A stretch of 64,000 nt of DNA from Sphingomonas kyeonggiensis. Lineage in GTDB: Bacteria > Pseudomonadota > Alphaproteobacteria > Sphingomonadales > Sphingomonadaceae. Below the pieces are notes generated by a model that was given only the letters and a program-made list of their open reading frames with translations, searched no databases and was not told the DNA's origin. Below are positions 60,645 through 64,000 of the stretch, piece after piece. Numbering within the stretch: the stretch's first letter is position 1; the number at the start of each line of letters is the position of its first letter. The translations under genes were made by a program, and so were the position numbers. The DNA lies in contig NZ_JAUSTJ010000003.1 in the NCBI RefSeq assembly GCF_030812785.1, positions 558,001 through 622,000 of the forward strand. Reading direction: 5' to 3'.

Positions 60645-62914
60645 AGCGTCCACCCCGCCTCGACCAGGAAGCTGCGCTGCGGATAGGGGTGATAGACCCA
60701 GGCGCGATCGTTGGTGATATTGTCCACGCCTGCGCTCAGCCGGAAATCGTCGGTCATCTTCCAGTTCACCTTGGCATCGAGCGCGAACAGCTCAGAGGTA
60801 TAGCCGAACGTATCGCCGCGCTGGAGCCCGAACAGATCGGTATTGGGCCGCGTGGCATAGCGCATGCCGACAGAGGCGAGCACGCGCGGGGTCACCTGAT
60901 AGCGAAGATTGGCATTGAGCCGCCAGCGCGGGATGCGCGGGAACTGGACGCCTTCCGCCGCTGGCGCGCTGTCGTTGCGCACGGTCTTCGAGTCGATCCA
61001 GGCGGCATTGGCGTCGATGTCCAGCCCGCGAATGCCGACATCGCGCGCCTCGGCGATCAGCTCGAGGCCATATTGGCGGGTGCGGTCGATGTTCTTGTAG
61101 TTCGATATCTGGATGCCGTTCTGGTTGACCCCGTAGAACGAGAAGATCGTGTCATTCACCCGCTGCCAGAAGGCCGAGCCGGTGAGCTTCAGCCTGCCAA
61201 AGTCGTGCGCGACGATGAGGTTGGCGTCGCGCGATCGCTCGGGCTTCAGGTTCGGATCGAAGCTGTCTTTGTCGAAGGTCCCGTTGCCGTTGAAGCTGCC
61301 CTGGAACAGTTCGCCTACCGTCGGATAGCGCGTCGCCTCGGCCAGGCTGAGCTGCGCGCTGGTGGCGCCGCCGTGCCATTCGACCGAGAATTTGGGATCG
61401 AAGCTGCTCGCGTTCCGCACCGCGTAGCGATGGACGCCCGAGCCGGCACGCCCGAGCCCGCCATCGAACGCTCGCCAGCTCTCGAACCGCGCGCCCAGCG
61501 TGAACACCAGCGCATCGGCCTTCAGCCGCCCCTCGGCCCAACCGGAGAGCAGACGCGTCTTGCCGAAGGTCCGCGTCGAGAAGTTGCGGCCATCATCCGA
61601 CCGCCAGCGCGGCACGGCGTAGCTGGTCAGGTCGGTCTGGTAGAGATTGGCGCTTACCCCGGCAGCGAGATCGAACGGGCCGGTCTTCGCATCGAGCGAG
61701 AACTCGCCCGTGTACCAGCCGGTCGGCCCCTGCCGCGCCAGCGTGCCTGCGCCATTCGAGGCGCCGGACGCATAGCCGCCCGAGGTGAACCCGTCCGAAC
61801 GCGCGACCTGATAGGTCGAGACGTTTAGCTTGGCGGTCACGTCATTGCCCAGCGGCGCCGCGATCTTGCCTCCGGCGAGGAACTCGTCACGGACCGTGCG
61901 CGACCAGTTGGCGCCGTTGGCGAGCCAGGTCTTGCCCAGCGTGGTCACGGTGCCGCCGCAGACGGGGGCGCCGGCAGCGTCGCGCAGATAGCATTGCGGC
62001 GCGGTCTGGCTGTCGAGATTGTGCCAATATGCGAACAGCAAATCGCCGGCGATGCCTGAGGCACCGTCATAGCCGATGCGCAGCTTGGCCTGGTCCTGCG
62101 TGGTGGCGGCAGGGCTCTGGGCGGCGAAGATCGGGTTGGTGCCGTTGCCGGGGGCGTTGGCGATCGCCTGGCCGGGGTCGACGATCGCGCCGGTGACCGG
62201 GATGCCGATGGCGCCTGCAGGGGCAGGTGTCAGCCCGTACCAGCTCATCGGCTGGCCGTCGTTGCGGAAGTGCCGCCCGGAGAGCCGCGCCGACCAGGGG
62301 CCATCCTTCTGCCGCCAACCCAGGCCCGCCTCGCCCGACCAGCCCCAATAGGTGGCGTGGGTGCCGTACTGGTCATAGGGCTCGGCGAGACCCTGGACGG
62401 TGGCGAACGCCTCGGTCTTCTCGGGCGAGCGGGTGGTGATGTTGACGATGCCGCCCATCGAATTGCCCGAGTAGCGCGCCGAATAGGGACCGTAGACGAT
62501 GTCGAACTGCTCGACCTCGCCGGGGCCGACCACCCCCCATTTGGGCGCGAAGGCGAAGCTGTTGCCGAGGAAGTTCGACACCACGAACCCGTCGACCATC
62601 ACCAGTGACCGCGCGCTCTGCATCGAATGGGTGCCGCGGAAGCCGGGTACGCCGTTGGAGTCGCCGGCATAGCGTTTGCGCACGAAGAAATCGGGCGCGT
62701 ATTTCATCAGATCCTCGACATTCTGGGCGTTGATGCCGGCGAATTGTTCGTCACCCAGGCTCACCGAGAGCCCGCGCGGATCGATGCTGATCGGCGCATC
62801 CTTCTGGCCGATGACGAGGATGGAGGGTTCGTCCTGCGCCTCCTGGGCGAGGGCAGGGGCGGCAATGCAAAGCAGCGGCAGCGCGGCAATGCGCGCGCGG
62901 CGGTATGAAGACAT
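60641..62914 (-). CDS. TonB-dependent receptor of the DUF2946/PepSY unit
   Basis: 757 residues with signal peptide (ends ALAQEA). Plug motifs: SILVIGQKDAP, NAQNVEDLMKYAPDFFVRKR, VPGFRGTHSMQSARSLVMVDG (in parts) and YGPYSARYSGNSMGGIVNITT. The barrel ends in VEAGWTL. Position between a DUF2946 gene and a PepSY gene matches receptor operons for copper or iron chelates in other proteobacteria; ligand is not readable from sequence. Its Shine-Dalgarno (aggtga, 7 nt before ATG) lies within the hairpin at 62922-62952. Coupled to PepSY by a 4-nt overlap. Confidence 0.92.
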   Translation of the reverse strand: MSSYRRARIAALPLLCIAAPALAQEAQDEPSILVIGQKDAPISIDPRGLSVSLGDEQFAGINAQNVEDLMKYAPDFFVRKRYAGDSNGVPGFRGTHSMQSARSLVMVDGFVVSNFLGNSFAFAPKWGVVGPGEVEQFDIVYGPYSARYSGNSMGGIVNITTRSPEKTEAFATVQGLAEPYDQYGTHATYWGWSGEAGLGWRQKDGPWSARLSGRHFRNDGQPMSWYGLTPAPAGAIGIPVTGAIVDPGQAIANAPGNGTNPIFAAQSPAATTQDQAKLRIGYDGASGIAGDLLFAYWHNLDSQTAPQCYLRDAAGAPVCGGTVTTLGKTWLANGANWSRTVRDEFLAGGKIAAPLGNDVTAKLNVSTYQVARSDGFTSGGYASGASNGAGTLARQGPTGWYTGEFSLDAKTGPFDLAAGVSANLYQTDLTSYAVPRWRSDDGRNFSTRTFGKTRLLSGWAEGRLKADALVFTLGARFESWRAFDGGLGRAGSGVHRYAVRNASSFDPKFSVEWHGGATSAQLSLAEATRYPTVGELFQGSFNGNGTFDKDSFDPNLKPERSRDANLIVAHDFGRLKLTGSAFWQRVNDTIFSFYGVNQNGIQISNYKNIDRTRQYGLELIAEARDVGIRGLDIDANAAWIDSKTVRNDSAPAAEGVQFPRIPRWRLNANLRYQVTPRVLASVGMRYATRPNTDLFGLQRGDTFGYTSELFALDAKVNWKMTDDFRLSAGVDNITNDRAWVYHPYPQRSFLVEAGWTL

Positions 62915-62921
62915 GGGATTT

Positions 62922-62952
62922 CACCTGAACGAGGAAAGACGCGGTTCAGGTG
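62922..62952 (-). promoter_or_regulatory. hairpin joining DUF2946 stop codon and receptor ribosome site
   Basis: On the minus strand, cacctgaac (62952-62944) pairs perfectly with gttcaggtg (62930-62922) around a 13-nt loop. The left arm contains the TGA stop of the DUF2946 gene (62948-62946) and mimics the anti-Shine-Dalgarno; the right arm contains aggtg of the receptor's ribosome site, whose ATG is 7 nt further. A ribosome ending at the stop would melt the stem and free the receptor start. This is the geometry of translational coupling by a regulatory upstream ORF. Confidence 0.78.
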
Positions 62953-63344
62953 CGGGAAGGCGGTCCTCGAAGGGGCGGCCGGGCGAAGGCGCGGCGACGC
63001 ACCACGGGCTGCGCGACGGGCGCGAAGCCCAAGGCGAGGAGGAAGGCGATCGCGGCAAGCAGCAGCACCGGATCGGTGCCGCCGAGCATGGCATGGCCGA
63101 GCCCCGACCAGGCGCAATCCTGCTTGCCGCTGTCGGGGGTCTTGGCGTGGTCGGGGTCCATCGGAATGTCGATGGTCATCGTCGCGGGGCCGTTGCCGTC
63201 GCAGATCGCCATGGTCAGCGTCTTGCCGCCGGTTTCGGCGAGCATGTAGCCGGCGGGCACGAGCGCCTTCACCGCCAGCGCCATGGCGATCAGCCACAAT
63301 GCCAGACAGCGATGTTCTTTCAGGAAGACGCGCCATGCCCCCAT
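62946..63344 (-). CDS. DUF2946-like small membrane protein, candidate regulatory upstream ORF
   Basis: 132 residues. A first helix (LALWLIAMALAVKALVPAGYML), an extracytoplasmic loop with TMAICDGNGPATMTIDIPMD, DCAWSGLGHA, a second helix (PVLLLAAIAFLLALGF) and a basic tail. The layout fits DUF2946. The usual CxxC-type pair is reduced here: Cys77 is followed by AWS, while Cys48 and Cys13 are further away, with His84 nearby. From memory, a DUF2946 ORF in Bordetella (named CruR) controls a downstream TonB receptor in response to copper; the same order is seen here, with a hairpin at its stop codon. Ribosome site before ATG 63344 is weak. Confidence 0.75.
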   Translation of the reverse strand: MGAWRVFLKEHRCLALWLIAMALAVKALVPAGYMLAETGGKTLTMAICDGNGPATMTIDIPMDPDHAKTPDSGKQDCAWSGLGHAMLGGTDPVLLLAAIAFLLALGFAPVAQPVVRRRAFARPPLRGPPSRT

Positions 63345-63425
63345 GGACGGTCGGGCTACGCCGTTCGGGGCGAGCTGTCATCAGCGTAATCGCGAAGGCG
63401 GGCTGGGCATTTTGTCCCACACCTC

Positions 63426-63508
63426 CGTCATCCCCGCGAAGGCGGGGATCCAGAGTCACAAGGGACGTCGCTCTGCTACCCTGGATCCCCGCCTTTGCGG
63501 GGATGACG
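63426..63508. repeat. inverted repeat of the cgtcatccccgcg family
   Basis: cgtcatccccgcgaaggcgg... and its inverse ending 63508, with one mismatch in the core (cgcctttgcgg). It matches 36707-36843. It lies in the 219-nt gap between the divergent DUF2946 and asparaginase genes. Confidence 0.85.
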
Positions 63509-63563
63509 AATGAAAGGAGGCGCGGGGATGACGCTGCGAACGAACCGGCGTAAGGGGCCGCGC

Positions 63564-64000
63564 ATGACCAGCACCCAGCCCATCCTCGTGCTCACCACCG
63601 GCGGCACGATCGACAAGCAATATTTCGACGCCTCGAGCCAGTACACGATCGTCGGCACCGTGGTGACGCGGCTGCTCGAGCTCGGCCGGGTGCTGCATCC
63701 CTTCCAGGTCGAGGAAGTGATGCGCAAGGACAGCCTGGAGATGGACGACGCCGATCGTGCGAAGATCGCCGCCCGCGTCGCCGCTTCGGATGCTGCACGG
63801 ATCCTCATCACCCATGGCACCGACACGATGACCGAGACCGCCAAGGCGCTGGCCGGGATCGCGGGCAAGACCATCGTGCTGGCCGGCGCGCTGGCGCCGG
63901 CGCGCTTCGCCGAGAGCGACGCGACCTTCAACCTGGGTATGGCCTTCGCCACGGTGCAGGTTGCGCAGCCTGGTGTTTACATCACCATGAACGGCACCGT
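63564..64000 (+). CDS. asparaginase-domain protein (cut by window end)
   Basis: The first 145 codons of a cytoplasmic asparaginase/glutaminase-type protein: ILVLTTGGTIDKQYFD holds the first catalytic Thr, and ILITHGTDTMTETAKALAG the second Thr-Asp motif, followed by IVLAGALAPARF and VYITMNGT at the edge. The match to the N-terminal domain is clear; single-domain asparaginase-like proteins of ~165 residues also exist in this group, and the window ends before this can be told. Start could also be ATG 63528, which has a stronger ribosome site (aaaggagg at 63513-63520, 7-nt spacing); 63564 has aagggg. No stop is seen. Confidence 0.82.
   Translation, partial: MTSTQPILVLTTGGTIDKQYFDASSQYTIVGTVVTRLLELGRVLHPFQVEEVMRKDSLEMDDADRAKIAARVAASDAARILITHGTDTMTETAKALAGIAGKTIVLAGALAPARFAESDATFNLGMAFATVQVAQPGVYITMNGT

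Noticed and set aside
1..64000. Genomic island, prophage or transposon
   Set aside because: No integrase, transposase, tRNA-adjacent att site or phage gene is visible, and composition seems even apart from the AT-rich promoter gaps.

Overview
The window reads as chromosomal DNA of a sphingomonad-type alphaproteobacterium. The grounds are high GC by eye, several large TonB-dependent receptors, a RegB/RegA redox pair beside a quinol oxidase operon, an IlvD/Edd sugar-acid pathway, and dense GC-rich palindromic repeats between genes. There is no rRNA, tRNA, transposase, phage gene or CRISPR array. Coding density is high and many genes are coupled by 1-4 nt stop/start overlaps (ATGA, GTGA, TAATG).

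Layout. 1-6.6 kb: end of an MFS transporter, a type-B carboxylesterase, an acyl-CoA ligase and a TonB receptor, with a perfect 18-bp palindrome upstream of the receptor; this looks like uptake and activation of an ester or organic acid. 6.6-28.2 kb: a polysaccharide-use region. It has a sulfatase, two clan-A glycosidases, a carbohydrate-type TonB receptor split by a frameshift, three GH43-type proteins (one a tandem propeller), and a nearly complete De Ley-Doudoroff (oxidative galactose-type) pathway: sugar dehydrogenase, lactonase, dehydratase, 2-keto-3-deoxy-sugar-acid kinase and aldolase, plus an epimerase, a Na+/sugar symporter and an FCD-type GntR regulator. AT-rich spacers in this region share a TAYGATA core and may define one regulon.

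28.4-36.7 kb: an MHS-family transporter, divergent from cyoABCD-surf1-regB-regA, a tightly packed unit joining a bo3-type quinol oxidase to the two-component system that senses the quinone pool. 37-43 kb: SulP transporter, ParB-like protein, small exported protein, GH28 enzyme, GT39-like membrane glycosyltransferase. 43.1-47 kb: ECF sigma factor, FecR anti-sigma and an STN-containing TonB receptor (cell-surface signalling). 47.2-55 kb: GT2-GtrA fusion; MprF (aminoacyl-phosphatidylglycerol synthase/flippase) downstream of DUF2147 and a VirJ/AcvB-like hydrolase; a PDZ membrane protein with an OmpR/EnvZ-type pair. 55-58.7 kb: a three-domain GH18-like/NodB deacetylase/processive GT2 fusion with a small membrane partner.

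58.9-63.3 kb holds the most striking find. A minus-strand unit runs DUF2946 gene, TonB receptor, PepSY protein, 41-codon ORF, terminator. Two perfect inverted repeats (9 bp and 13 bp) each bury the Shine-Dalgarno of the gene that follows. The first also contains the stop codon of the DUF2946 gene, so translation of that gene should open the receptor start site. This looks like a translationally gated, probably metal-responsive uptake operon. The window ends inside an asparaginase-type gene.

GC-rich palindromic repeats of at least three families fill most gaps between transcription units (2.1-2.6, 15.6-15.9, 22.9, 28.2, 36.7-37.0, 41.2, 48.4, 54.9 and 63.4 kb).
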